Positions 24,633-33,926 of a stretch of DNA of 57,031 nucleotides are shown one piece after another (position 1 is the first letter of the stretch; each line of letters opens with the position of its first letter). The position numbers were made by a program, and so were the translations under genes. A model generated the notes under the pieces. That model had not been told where the DNA came from and ran no database searches. It saw only the letters and a list, made by a program, of their open reading frames with translations. The DNA lies in NCBI GenBank assembly GCA_964487555.1, contig CAZART010000019.1, positions 1-57,031 on the forward strand. Reading direction: 5' to 3'. Source of the DNA: CAZART01 sp964487555 (lineage in GTDB: Bacteria; Bacteroidota; Rhodothermia; Rhodothermales; VXPQ01).

Positions 24633-27053
24633 ATGCAGGATCGCACGTTTGGGAAGACGGACTCAGCGGCCGGCGACGGGCAGAATCTCGTGGCCGTCTT
24701 GGGATTGGCGGCACTTGTGCTTGTGCCGCTTCCGCTGGAGGTCTTTGCGCAAACGATTGAATTTCGCGAGCGAGACGCCGTCGTGTGGTTGCAGGAGCAG
24801 ATGGTTATCGGGGTGGCTACGAACGACGTCTCGGGCGGAGACCTCTTCGTCAATGGAGATGCATACGAATTCGATATCGTGGACGGCCGGTTCGCCGTGC
24901 CGATCCACGTGGAGGAGGGCCAAAACGCGATCGTGGCCTGCACCTCGGATGGATCCACCTGCTCCGACACGCTACGGTGGGAGCTTGGCTATCAGCTCCA
25001 TCCCGAGCCATTCATTGAGGCAGACGTCGCCGGCCGGACCGTCACGCTGAACGGCGCCGTTCTTGAGAATCCGACCGGTACCGCACTCTCCTTCAGGTGG
25101 GAAGCCGATATCGACAATCCCGCCGCGACATCGATTACCGTAGCAGGTGATTCGACGGCTACGGTGACAATCCCTACAGGCGCACCACCGGGCGAATACT
25201 ACTTCGATGTCGTCGTCGAAGACGCGGAGGGCAATGAGGGAAAAGCGCGCACATTCGTTACGGTCGACTCGATCGGAATCGAGCCCTTCGACATTCGAAA
25301 TGACCATTCGAGTTGGATCGACGAGGCGATAGTCTACGAAGTTACTCCTTACATCTTTCAGGAGAACGGCAAGTGGCGACACGTTACGGCGCGGCTGGGG
25401 GAGATCGCTGCTCTGGGCGTGAACACCCTCTGGATCCAGCCTGTATTTGAAGCGCAGTCAGAAGGACCCGGTACGTCGGGTCAAGGTTACGGCATCACGG
25501 ACTACTTTCGCGTCCGACCCGACCTCGGAACCGCGGCGGAGCTTCGCGAGCTCGTCCGATCCGCGAAGGAGGACTACGGCATGCGCGTGCTTTTCGACTT
25601 CGTACCCAATCATACGTCGATCGAGCACCGCTATGCGCAGGACGTCATTGCGCACGGCACCGATTCGCATTACTACGACTGGTATCTCACCGAACCCGAT
25701 AACGCGCCATATTCCCAGCACTACGAGCGATCGACCATCGGCCCATTTCTTTATTACTTCTGGGACCGCCTCGTCATTATCGATTGGTCGAATCCTGAGG
25801 TATACCGTTGGATGATGGAGGCGGGCCGAACTTGGATTCAGAATTTCGACATCGACGGCTACCGGATCGATGCCGTATGGGGGGTGAATGCCCGGACTCC
25901 GGAGGCCATGCAGAATTGGCGTTTCGATCTGAAGCGCCTCAAGCCGGAAATTCTTCTACTCGGAGAGGACAAGGCGACCTGGCCCTCATCCTTTGAGGGT
26001 CGATTCGACGTCGCCTACGACTGGTACCCGGAGGAGGGCTGGGTGTCTCATTGGACGTGGCAGACGGACTTCGACCAATCGTTCAATCGAACAATTTTCA
26101 ACGACGGACCCGAAGGGGAACGTTCGGCTCTTCTGCGCAGGGCGCTGACGAATGACGGCCGTGGTTGGCATCCGGAGGCGAAGGTGTTTCGCTTTATGGA
26201 GAACAACGATACGTTTCGGTTCATCGACCATCACGGGCTCGCGCGGACCAAGATGGCCGCCGCCCTGCTGTTTGCCCTTCCAGGTGTGCCGCTCATCTAC
26301 AATGGCCAGGAAATCGGTTCAAGTACACATCCCTACGCAACGTGGCGAATATTCCGCCAGGGGACACCGATACGAGACCAGGATAGTCATGGTCTCTATC
26401 CCTACTACAAGCGTCTCACGGAGGTGCGCTTGACCCATCCGGCCTTGACGGGCAACAGCTGGGAGGAGATCAGAACGGCTCCGGCGCTCGTTGCCGGGTA
26501 CATTTTCGCTTTTCGCCGCTGGGAGGGAGAACACCACGCCATCGTCGCCCTCAACATGGCCAACCGGACGGTGAACGCGGCCGTCGAGCTCTCTAGCCAG
26601 GACATCAAACTGGACGCTTCCACAACGTACTATCTCACGGATCTCGTCACCGGCGAGTCTTACGAGGTCGCCCCGGACGATCTGCCGTTCATCAGCATCC
26701 CTATGCCGGCGTATACGGCGCGGATTATGGGTCTGGCCGATCACGTGCTCGAGGTGCCTACTTCCGTGTCTCCGGACGCCGAGATGCCGGGCTTTCTGGC
26801 ACTTGAGCAGAACTATCCGAACCCCTTCAATCCATCCACGACCATTGGCTTCACACTACCTCGTGCCGGTGCTGTGCGCATGGTCGTGTATGACGTCTTA
26901 GGCCGCGAGATCACGATACTCCTTGACGATGAACTCACTGCCGGGCGCTACGAGGTGCGAATGGATGCCTCGCGACTTCCGAACGGGATCTATTTCTATC
27001 GTCTGACCCACGACGGAGTCTCTCAGACGAAGCGCATGATCTTGATGCGGTGA
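24633..27053 (+). CDS. Secreted GH13 alpha-amylase-family enzyme with C-terminal sorting domain
   Basis: 806 residues. A hydrophobic segment ending at VFAQ40 is the likely signal peptide, with a longer hydrophilic head than usual. Residues 41-215 form beta-rich N-terminal modules. The GH13 barrel then shows region I as DFVPNH (322-327), region II as GYRIDAVW with nucleophile Asp413, region III as LLLGEDKA with acid/base Glu445, and region IV as MENND with Asp526. Asn525 stands where a His is nearly invariant in the family. The C-terminus, EQNYPNPFNPSTTIGFTLP to KRMILMR, is a type-IX sorting domain. It likely acts at the cell surface on an alpha-glucan, although the Asn change could alter activity or specificity. 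Confidence 0.88.
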   Translation: MQDRTFGKTDSAAGDGQNLVAVLGLAALVLVPLPLEVFAQTIEFRERDAVVWLQEQMVIGVATNDVSGGDLFVNGDAYEFDIVDGRFAVPIHVEEGQNAIVACTSDGSTCSDTLRWELGYQLHPEPFIEADVAGRTVTLNGAVLENPTGTALSFRWEADIDNPAATSITVAGDSTATVTIPTGAPPGEYYFDVVVEDAEGNEGKARTFVTVDSIGIEPFDIRNDHSSWIDEAIVYEVTPYIFQENGKWRHVTARLGEIAALGVNTLWIQPVFEAQSEGPGTSGQGYGITDYFRVRPDLGTAAELRELVRSAKEDYGMRVLFDFVPNHTSIEHRYAQDVIAHGTDSHYYDWYLTEPDNAPYSQHYERSTIGPFLYYFWDRLVIIDWSNPEVYRWMMEAGRTWIQNFDIDGYRIDAVWGVNARTPEAMQNWRFDLKRLKPEILLLGEDKATWPSSFEGRFDVAYDWYPEEGWVSHWTWQTDFDQSFNRTIFNDGPEGERSALLRRALTNDGRGWHPEAKVFRFMENNDTFRFIDHHGLARTKMAAALLFALPGVPLIYNGQEIGSSTHPYATWRIFRQGTPIRDQDSHGLYPYYKRLTEVRLTHPALTGNSWEEIRTAPALVAGYIFAFRRWEGEHHAIVALNMANRTVNAAVELSSQDIKLDASTTYYLTDLVTGESYEVAPDDLPFISIPMPAYTARIMGLADHVLEVPTSVSPDAEMPGFLALEQNYPNPFNPSTTIGFTLPRAGAVRMVVYDVLGREITILLDDELTAGRYEVRMDASRLPNGIYFYRLTHDGVSQTKRMILMR

Positions 27054-27101
27054 CGAAAAGGAAGGCCTACGCAGCAGAGCAACAATCAACCATCGATTGC
27101 C

Positions 27102-27566
27102 ATGCAGACGATTCATCCGAAGCGGATCAACGCTGAAAATTACGCGGCATTCGGCCACGTGGCGCGGGTTCCCTCCGGTGAGCCGCTCGCAGCCGACGAG
27201 ACCTTCAAGTACTGGTCGGATTCCGCCCATTATCGCATCGAAGGAGAAACCGAAATTGGCTACTGCACGGTCTATCGAGAGGATGACGAGGTCGTAGCCT
27301 GGATGGAGCAGCACGCTCAGACGCCCGAAATCTTGATTCCGGTAGACCGGCCGTTCATTCTGCCGGTCATGTCCGACGACGGCCGTATCGAGGCGTTCCA
27401 GGCCAAACCGGGCGAGGCGGTCGTGATTCGCCCGGGCGTCTGGCACAGCGCCTGCAAGCCCGTCGACGCCGATGAGGCCACCTACTTCGTGCTATTTCGG
27501 CGAGGTACGCCGCACCAGGACGTCAGCAAAAAAGACATCGAACCGGTGAGAATCGCAAAGGAATGA
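27102..27566 (+). CDS. Ureidoglycolate-lyase-like cupin protein
   Basis: 154 residues. The overall pattern matches the AllA/ureidoglycolate lyase superfamily of small double-stranded beta-helix proteins. An early INAENYAAFGHVARV is followed by HAQTPEILIPVDRPFILPV, then FQAKPGEAVVIRPGVWHSA near residues 108-126, which is the conserved GxGVxxxxGVWH region. In this location a purine-breakdown role is unlikely. The gene overlaps by 4 bases with a glycosidase-like gene and forms a coupled trio with it and a sugar isomerase. It may be a sugar-lactone or keto-sugar processing enzyme (speculative). It is cytosolic. Confidence 0.72.
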   Translation: MQTIHPKRINAENYAAFGHVARVPSGEPLAADETFKYWSDSAHYRIEGETEIGYCTVYREDDEVVAWMEQHAQTPEILIPVDRPFILPVMSDDGRIEAFQAKPGEAVVIRPGVWHSACKPVDADEATYFVLFRRGTPHQDVSKKDIEPVRIAKE

Positions 27567-29383
27567 GCACGATCAAAATATCCAGTCCCACGCTCGAAAT
27601 CCACGTCGATGCCGACGATCCGCTTTACGTCGAGCGGATCGTTCGCCGCTCGACGGGCCAGATCGTGAGCGAAGGAAGCCGACAGCGCTTTCTCGTGCGC
27701 TTTCCGCGCGAGCTCTCGGATCCCGTCTTCCCGACCGAGGTCGTCTCGGTCGATGCAACGAAGGATAGGATTGAATTCCGGCTCCGGAATGATTCGCGAG
27801 GCGTTCGGCTGCTGTGTGAGATCGAATCGGTCGCCGAGGGCATCTGCTGGCGGATGAAAGCGGAAGCGTCTGAGCCGATGTGGATGGTGGAGTGGCGGAT
27901 CGGAGGGCTCGACCTGTCGCGCGTGATCGTGCCTGCGCTTGGGGGCCAGTATCTCGGGGACGACATGCCCGCCGATACGCAGGTGACTTATAAATATCCG
28001 TTCTGGTGGAACGCACAATTTGGAGTAGGCGAGCTTTCCGGCGGCGGCGGCGTCTGGCTTCGTACGCTCGATACCGAGCCTGTCCTGAAGCTGCTGCGGG
28101 TCAATAAGGCACATGAGCATGGTCACTTCGGCCTCGGGCTCGGCTTTGAAGCCGATGCTTCGCTCGACTCAACGGCGATCTCGGCCGCATGGTACTTCGA
28201 CGGATACCAAGGGGATTGGAAAGAGCCGGCCGACACGCACAGGCGTTGGCTGGAGGCGGAATTCGGACTCATTCCTTTCGCAGAGCATCCGCATTATCCG
28301 AAATGGGCGGACGATGTGGATTTCATCCTTGAGATCTGGGGCGCGAGCAAGGAGCGGCCCGAACCGCTCCACACATTTGCAGAGATGCAGCAGCGAATTC
28401 GTGAATTCGCCGGGCATCATCCGCCGTCAAGCACGCTTCTGTATCTGCCGGGATTTGCCAACGGAGGAATTGATTCGGACGCACCCGATTACACGCCTTC
28501 GGCCATGCTGGGTGGAGAAGCCGGTTTCAGAGAGCTGATCGACGAGGCACATGAACTTGGCTACCGCGTCATGGTGCATACGAACGTGCTTGCTCTGTCC
28601 TATACCCATCCTCTGTTCCCGCGGTTCGAATCGATGCAGGTCATCGACGCCTTCGGGCGCCGGCAGGGATGGGGCAACGATATCGACGGTGACTGGCTTG
28701 CAGAACCTTTCTTCGCCTACGTCAATCCAGGCTACACCGAGTGGGGTGATCACATGGAGGAGGTGATCGGCCATCTCGTTGAACACTACGGCGTCGACGG
28801 GGTCTTCCTCGACCAGACCTTGCTTGCATTCAATGTGAGTGAGGGACCGAATTTCGTGAAAGGTATGCGGAGCCACGTCGAGCGGCTCCAACGATCATTT
28901 CCGGACGTGCTGTTTGCCGGTGAAGGGCTCCACGAGCAGATTCTGCCGGCGCTTCCCATGGCACAGATTCATGGGATCGACAGTATCGCGGGAATTCACG
29001 GGCTTGAAGGGGCAAGGGAGTGGCGGCATGTGCACCCTGTATCCGCTTATCTATTTCGGAAGTTTACGCGCCTCACGGCGCACCTTCTCACGAAGCATCC
29101 GTCGAGCAGTGTGTTCGAGCGGCAGGAATCGGCCTACCGTGAGCTCGGCGTCGTCCCCGCCCTCGTTCTCTATCGAACCACGCACGAAATCGACACGCCT
29201 GTGCTGGAAGGCATGATTCAGCGCGCCGAAAGTCTGGCCGCAGCGCCGCCCGGTCGAGACATTCGCCTTGTGCCGGTCGGTGAGCGCGGTTCCACCCAGC
29301 CGCGTGCGGACGATTCTCTCGACCGGACGCGTGACAAAGCCGATGCCGAAGTGACTGCGAACGAAGAAACGAGAGATCCATGA
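27563..29383 (+). CDS. TIM-barrel glycoside hydrolase-like protein, family uncertain
   Basis: 606 residues without a signal peptide. Residues 1-225 form a beta-sandwich, with strands such as IEFRLRNDSRGVRLLCEIES. A (beta/alpha)8 barrel follows. Strand ends with likely catalytic acids include DVDFILEIWGA (about 250), VDGVFLDQTLLAF (about 415), where Asp is a candidate nucleophile, and VLFAGEGLHEQ (about 452), where Glu is a candidate acid. The arrangement recalls GH36/GH27-like or DUF6259-type enzymes, but I cannot assign a family. It overlaps both neighbours by 4 bases (ATGA), so translation with the cupin and isomerase is coupled. It probably hydrolyses imported oligosaccharides in the cytosol. 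Confidence 0.68.
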   Translation: MSTIKISSPTLEIHVDADDPLYVERIVRRSTGQIVSEGSRQRFLVRFPRELSDPVFPTEVVSVDATKDRIEFRLRNDSRGVRLLCEIESVAEGICWRMKAEASEPMWMVEWRIGGLDLSRVIVPALGGQYLGDDMPADTQVTYKYPFWWNAQFGVGELSGGGGVWLRTLDTEPVLKLLRVNKAHEHGHFGLGLGFEADASLDSTAISAAWYFDGYQGDWKEPADTHRRWLEAEFGLIPFAEHPHYPKWADDVDFILEIWGASKERPEPLHTFAEMQQRIREFAGHHPPSSTLLYLPGFANGGIDSDAPDYTPSAMLGGEAGFRELIDEAHELGYRVMVHTNVLALSYTHPLFPRFESMQVIDAFGRRQGWGNDIDGDWLAEPFFAYVNPGYTEWGDHMEEVIGHLVEHYGVDGVFLDQTLLAFNVSEGPNFVKGMRSHVERLQRSFPDVLFAGEGLHEQILPALPMAQIHGIDSIAGIHGLEGAREWRHVHPVSAYLFRKFTRLTAHLLTKHPSSSVFERQESAYRELGVVPALVLYRTTHEIDTPVLEGMIQRAESLAAAPPGRDIRLVPVGERGSTQPRADDSLDRTRDKADAEVTANEETRDP

Positions 29384-30300
29384 AGCTAGGCTTTTTGACG
29401 GCCTGCTTGCCGCAGGTCCCATTTGAAGATCTGGTGTCCTGGGCCTCGGGCGAAGGATTCGATGCCATAGAACTGGCAGCGTGGCCGCGCAAGAGCCGGC
29501 GGAAACACGTAGCCGGACAACTGGACGTCGTGACGATGACGAAGGACGATGCTTCGCGTGCACGCGACGTCCTTGATCGCAGCGGCATACGTATTTCCGC
29601 GATGGCCTACTACGATAATAATCTGCATCCGGATACAAAGAAGAGGCGAGAGCACCACGAGCACTTGAGGAAGGTGATCGACGCCGCCTCGCAGCTCGAC
29701 GTCCGTCTCGTCGGGACGTTCGTCGGCGGCCGCCCTGTGAAACCAGCCCTCGTCCTGAAAGAGGCGGGCCGGCTGTTCCGCGAGCTGGTGAAATACGCCG
29801 AAGACCGCGGCGTGAAGCTCATGATCGAGAACTGTCCGATGGATAACTGGGCCAAGTTCGGGCTCCCCGGAAACTACGCCTACTCGCCGGAGCTCTGGGA
29901 TGCTCTCTTCAACGAGGTTCCTGCCGAAAATTTCGGCCTGAACTTCGATCCCTCTCATCTTTACTGGCTGGGAATCGACTATCACCGTGCCGCCCGGGAC
30001 TTCGCGGACCGCATTTTTCACGCGCATGCCAAGGATGCCGAGATCATGCCGGAGGGCAAGTACCGTTACGGCATACTGGCCGAGCAGCTCGGCGATAATC
30101 CGTGGCACTCCGGCTGGTGGCGCTATCGGATGCCCGGCAGCGGCGAGGTGGATTGGAAGGCTTTCATCACAACGCTTCGGCAGATCGGGTTCGACGGAAC
30201 ATTGTCCATCGAACACGAGGACCCGGAGTACGAGGGAACGGAGGAGCGGGTAAAGGAGGGGCTCCGGCTGGGAAAGCAGCACCTCGATGCTTGTGTCTAA
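29380..30300 (+). CDS. Sugar phosphate isomerase/epimerase (xylose-isomerase-like TIM barrel)
   Basis: 306 residues starting MKLGFLTACLPQVPFEDLVSW. The barrel has the conserved FDAIELA strand, then VKLMIENCPM near 148, GLNFDPSHLYW near 190 and IFHAHAKDAEI near 211. The Glu, Asp, His and His residues in these motifs form the divalent-metal site of the IolE/hydroxypyruvate-isomerase-like family. TLSIEHEDPEY near residue 270 supplies the last metal-binding Glu. It likely interconverts keto and aldo forms, or epimerises a sugar or sugar acid, in the pathway of the overlapping cupin and glycosidase-like genes. The exact substrate is not evident. Confidence 0.85.
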   Translation: MKLGFLTACLPQVPFEDLVSWASGEGFDAIELAAWPRKSRRKHVAGQLDVVTMTKDDASRARDVLDRSGIRISAMAYYDNNLHPDTKKRREHHEHLRKVIDAASQLDVRLVGTFVGGRPVKPALVLKEAGRLFRELVKYAEDRGVKLMIENCPMDNWAKFGLPGNYAYSPELWDALFNEVPAENFGLNFDPSHLYWLGIDYHRAARDFADRIFHAHAKDAEIMPEGKYRYGILAEQLGDNPWHSGWWRYRMPGSGEVDWKAFITTLRQIGFDGTLSIEHEDPEYEGTEERVKEGLRLGKQHLDACV

Positions 30301-30319
30301 TTGAGTGCGGAGGGGACGT

Positions 30320-32209
30320 ATGAGGATCGGAACCGTCTGTTTCTGCTTGTGGGCGACGGCTGCACTCGTGTGCCCTCCCGCGGAATCGGCTGCACCTGAG
30401 GCCGACACCTTGTTTCGAGACGTCACTGCTGAGGTGGGCATCCACTTCAATCATGTGGGGGTCGTAGACGTATTGAAGATGGGCATCGGCACCGGCGCTG
30501 CGTGGCTCGACTACGATCGCGACGGTGATCTGGACCTCTACGTGACGCAGGGACACGGAGCGAATCGGCTCTACAGAAACGACGACGGCCGATTCGTCGA
30601 CGTGGCCGTGCGAATGGACGCCGCGGATTCTACCCACTTCGGCGCCGGCGTGGCCGTTGCCGATTTCAACAACGACGGCTGGCCGGATCTATACCTCGCC
30701 AACTCCGATCGGGACGTTCTGCTCAAGAACGTCGACGGCGTCCGATTCGAAGACATTTCAGAAAGCGCCGGCATCGCCCAGCATACTTCGGAGCGCGGCG
30801 TGTCCGCCTCGTGGGGCGATTTCGACAACGACGGATACGTTGATCTTTACGTAGCCAACCACATGTCCCTCCAGGGGCTCTCTTATAGCAGCCGTGATCG
30901 GCTCTTCCGTAACAACGGAGACGAGACGTTCGCGGACGTTTCGCATCTGCTGGGTTCTGATTTTCTGAGTGGATTCGGATTTCTAGGAGGGTGGACCGAT
31001 TTCGATGACGACGGCGACGTCGATCTTTTGCTGATCAACGATTGTTTCGGTGGTCCCTCGCGGGCCAAACCGATTATGCTCTTCCGAAACGACGGCGGAA
31101 GCGACATGGACGATTGGACGTTCACCGAGGTCAGCGAGGAGGCAGGTGTCGCCGCATGTCCGAATGGAATGGGCCTGGCATCCGGTGATTTCAACGCAGA
31201 CGGCAGAATCGACCACTTCTATACCAACATCGGCCGCCGGACCGTGCTTCTTCGAAACGACGGCGGCTCGTTCACGGATGCGGCGGAGGGAGCCGGCGTC
31301 TTCGTTGGTTACAATCCGAGAGATCCAGAGGGTCCTTTCGAGGGCACGTATAGCTGGGGCGCCAATTTTTTCGACTACGATCTTGATGGGCGGCTCGATC
31401 TCTACGTCACAGCGGGGATACTACGCGCGGACCAAAGTGAGCCGATGCCGAACGTGCTGTTTCGGAACCGCGGGGACGAAACCTTCGAAGACGTATCGTC
31501 GGTGAGCGGCACGGACCTGCCGGGACGTAGCCGCACGAGCATTGTCGGAGACTACGATGGCGACGGCGGGCCCGATTTGTTTGTCGCCGATTTCGGCGAA
31601 TCTGTTTCCCTCCTGAGGAATGAGAGCGACAACGCTCATCATCATCTAGTCGTTCGTTTAGATGGCAGGAAGAGTAACAGGGACGGCATCGGGGCGCGCA
31701 TTCGTGTTACGACGCCGGACGGCCGCGTGCAGACGCACGAGGTCCGCAGCGGCTCGAGCCATGGCGGGGGGGACGATCTGTCGGCCCATTTCGGCCTGGG
31801 GACGAACACTCGCGCGTCCAGCATTGAAGTGCGCTGGCCTTCAGGAATCGTGCAGACGCTAAACGACGTCCCGGCCGATCAGCGGCTACTTATCACGGAG
31901 AGCACGTCGACATCAACCGAGGTCGAACGACCGGCTGTGCCGCCGCAGCTTACGATCTATCCATCGCCCGCACGGGAGCACGTCGTCATTCGCGTTCGGA
32001 CCACAGAAGAGGCGCCGGTGACCGTTCAGATCTATGATCTTCTTGGACGGAACGTCCGAACCAGTCGTCGAGGCACTTCAGGAGCTTATGAGCTCGTCTG
32101 GAACGGCGTGGACGATGCGGGCAGACGCCTTCAGCCCGGTGTCTATTTCGTTCGAGCTTCAGTGGGGCGGCACGTGCTTACACGGTCGGTAGTATGGCTT
32201 CCAGAATGA
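30320..32209 (+). CDS. Secreted FG-GAP/VCBS repeat protein with ASPIC/UnbV and C-terminal sorting domains
   Basis: 629 residues from the ATG at 30320, chosen for the GGAGGGG ribosome site 4 bases upstream. A short signal peptide ends around ESAA. At least six FG-GAP/VCBS units follow, each with a calcium-binding loop of the type DYDRDGDLDLYV, DFNNDGWPDLYLA, DFDNDGYVDLYVA or DYDGDGGPDLFVA. A UnbV/ASPIC segment (RDGIGARIRVTTPDG, then EVRWPSGIVQTL) comes near 450-520. The C-terminus (TIYPSPAREHVVIRV, LLGRNVRTSRR, LQPGVYFVRA) is a type-IX sorting-like domain. Such beta-propellers are surface proteins involved in adhesion or glycan binding. It begins 19 bases after the isomerase gene. Confidence 0.87.
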   Translation: MRIGTVCFCLWATAALVCPPAESAAPEADTLFRDVTAEVGIHFNHVGVVDVLKMGIGTGAAWLDYDRDGDLDLYVTQGHGANRLYRNDDGRFVDVAVRMDAADSTHFGAGVAVADFNNDGWPDLYLANSDRDVLLKNVDGVRFEDISESAGIAQHTSERGVSASWGDFDNDGYVDLYVANHMSLQGLSYSSRDRLFRNNGDETFADVSHLLGSDFLSGFGFLGGWTDFDDDGDVDLLLINDCFGGPSRAKPIMLFRNDGGSDMDDWTFTEVSEEAGVAACPNGMGLASGDFNADGRIDHFYTNIGRRTVLLRNDGGSFTDAAEGAGVFVGYNPRDPEGPFEGTYSWGANFFDYDLDGRLDLYVTAGILRADQSEPMPNVLFRNRGDETFEDVSSVSGTDLPGRSRTSIVGDYDGDGGPDLFVADFGESVSLLRNESDNAHHHLVVRLDGRKSNRDGIGARIRVTTPDGRVQTHEVRSGSSHGGGDDLSAHFGLGTNTRASSIEVRWPSGIVQTLNDVPADQRLLITESTSTSTEVERPAVPPQLTIYPSPAREHVVIRVRTTEEAPVTVQIYDLLGRNVRTSRRGTSGAYELVWNGVDDAGRRLQPGVYFVRASVGRHVLTRSVVWLPE

Positions 32210-32255
32210 CGCGCTCTCCCTTTCCTCCTCATCGCCCTGAACCATCCTTGATACC

Positions 32256-33926
32256 ATGCCGCAAGACCGTCGAACATTTCTCAAGACTGCATTTTTAGGA
32301 GGTGCGGCTCTGGCTGCGGCCGGCGCTACGACGGCCCCCACCATCTTCACGCCGCGCCGCACCGCACCCCGCACCGCCGCCGGAACCCTGGTCTTCGATC
32401 CCGTTTACGTCCAGCGCGGCATGGGCCCGCACCTGAACTGGGCCTACGCGAGCGACACCAAATGGGACGCGTTTCGCTCGGATATCGTGGCTGATACGAA
32501 TGATCGAGTGGTGATTTCCGACACGATGGGGCACGAGAAGTTTGGGATCAACACGCGGTGGAACGTCGAAGGCTTCGGCTTCATCTTCATCACGGCCGAT
32601 AACGGGGGCGAGTTCTACGAGCTGCCGCCCGAGGGCCGCACGGAATCTTTAAATTTGAACTACGAGCTGGCCAAGAGCCGCGTGGTTCGCAATCGCAAGC
32701 GCCTCGCGCGGCATAGGAACAACGGCTGGCAGCCCTCGCGTGAGCTGCAGGGGCACCTCGATCTTTCCGAATCCTATTACGAGGACGCCGGGAAGGCCTC
32801 CGACAGGACCCGCAATGGCGAGCTGGCGCAGAAAAGCCTTCACTATGCCATGTGGGCCGGCGAGATGTTGGAGATGGAGAAGGCCCGTCACGTGATCACA
32901 AACCGGTCGAGCCGAGCGGACTTCTTCACCGGTTGCGATGCGCGATCCTTCTATCAGATGGATCCCGACATCTTTATGGAGCGGTTCACTGACCTCTTCG
33001 ACTACGCGACGATCACCTATTACACGATTACCGGCACCGATGGGATGCCGGATTTCGAGCCTATTCAGAACGATCGGCGATTCGACACGCGTGACGTGCT
33101 GTTCAACAGGCTCCGCGAGCACGATATCACGGTGGAAGGCAGGCCCATCTTCTGGCCGTACCCGTCGGTGACGCCCGATTGGATGCGCAACCTTTCCTAC
33201 GGCGAAGTTCTGAAATACGTCGAACGTCACACTCGAGAGGTCGTGGGCCACTACGGCGATGGAATGTATGGCTGGGAGATCGTGAACGAGTTTCACGACT
33301 GGGCGAACGAGGTGAACATTACGCCTGACCAGGCCGTCGAGATCACCAGGCTGGCGTGCGACGTGGCGAAGGATACGGCACCGAACGTCCACCGTCTCAT
33401 CAACAACTGTTGCCCGTACGCCGAATACGTGCAGCTGGGTAAGCACCAGGACCGTCCGGCGAAATACCCCCAACGCACGCCCTGGGAATTTATGAAGGAT
33501 CTCGACGATGCGGGCGTCGACTTCACGCTCACGGGCCAGCAGATGTACTTTCCGCACCGCGATCTGCAGGACATCATCATGCTCGTCGAACGATTCGAGG
33601 AATTCGGCCGGCCGATTCAGCTTACCGAGGTCGGGACCTCGTCAGGTCCGTCGGAGCGGTCGATCATGGACGGCAGCCTCGGCTTTCGCGAGGAACCGTA
33701 TGTGTGGCGCCGCCACTGGGACCAGGAGCTTCAGGCAGACTGGATGGAGGGGCTCTACACCCTGGCCTACAGCAACTCGCAGGTGGAGGCCGTCAACTGG
33801 TACGATATGCTGGACGGCCAGGCGTGGATAAAGAATGGCGGCATGCTGTCGGATGCGGACGGATCCACGAAGGCGGTCTACCACCGGCTCGAGAAGCTGC
33901 AGAAAGAGTGGACCCGGGCCAGCTAG
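32256..33926 (+). CDS. GH10 endo-1,4-beta-xylanase with Tat-type signal
   Basis: 556 residues. The N-terminus, QDRRTFLKTAFLGGAALAAA, is a twin-arginine (Tat) signal with the R-R-x-F-L-K motif. After a proline/threonine-rich stretch comes an N-terminal beta-domain and then the GH10 barrel. The acid/base Glu is in YGWEIVNEFHDW near residue 344, and the nucleophile Glu is in PIQLTEVGTSSG near residue 458. HDITVEGRPIFWPYPS contains the R/K-G-H-like region, although the usual 'RGHTLVWH' is altered. GH10 enzymes cut beta-1,4-xylan. The protein has no C-terminal sorting domain, so it would stay in the periplasm or be exported by another route. It closes the first sugar-use island. Confidence 0.85.
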   Translation: MPQDRRTFLKTAFLGGAALAAAGATTAPTIFTPRRTAPRTAAGTLVFDPVYVQRGMGPHLNWAYASDTKWDAFRSDIVADTNDRVVISDTMGHEKFGINTRWNVEGFGFIFITADNGGEFYELPPEGRTESLNLNYELAKSRVVRNRKRLARHRNNGWQPSRELQGHLDLSESYYEDAGKASDRTRNGELAQKSLHYAMWAGEMLEMEKARHVITNRSSRADFFTGCDARSFYQMDPDIFMERFTDLFDYATITYYTITGTDGMPDFEPIQNDRRFDTRDVLFNRLREHDITVEGRPIFWPYPSVTPDWMRNLSYGEVLKYVERHTREVVGHYGDGMYGWEIVNEFHDWANEVNITPDQAVEITRLACDVAKDTAPNVHRLINNCCPYAEYVQLGKHQDRPAKYPQRTPWEFMKDLDDAGVDFTLTGQQMYFPHRDLQDIIMLVERFEEFGRPIQLTEVGTSSGPSERSIMDGSLGFREEPYVWRRHWDQELQADWMEGLYTLAYSNSQVEAVNWYDMLDGQAWIKNGGMLSDADGSTKAVYHRLEKLQKEWTRAS

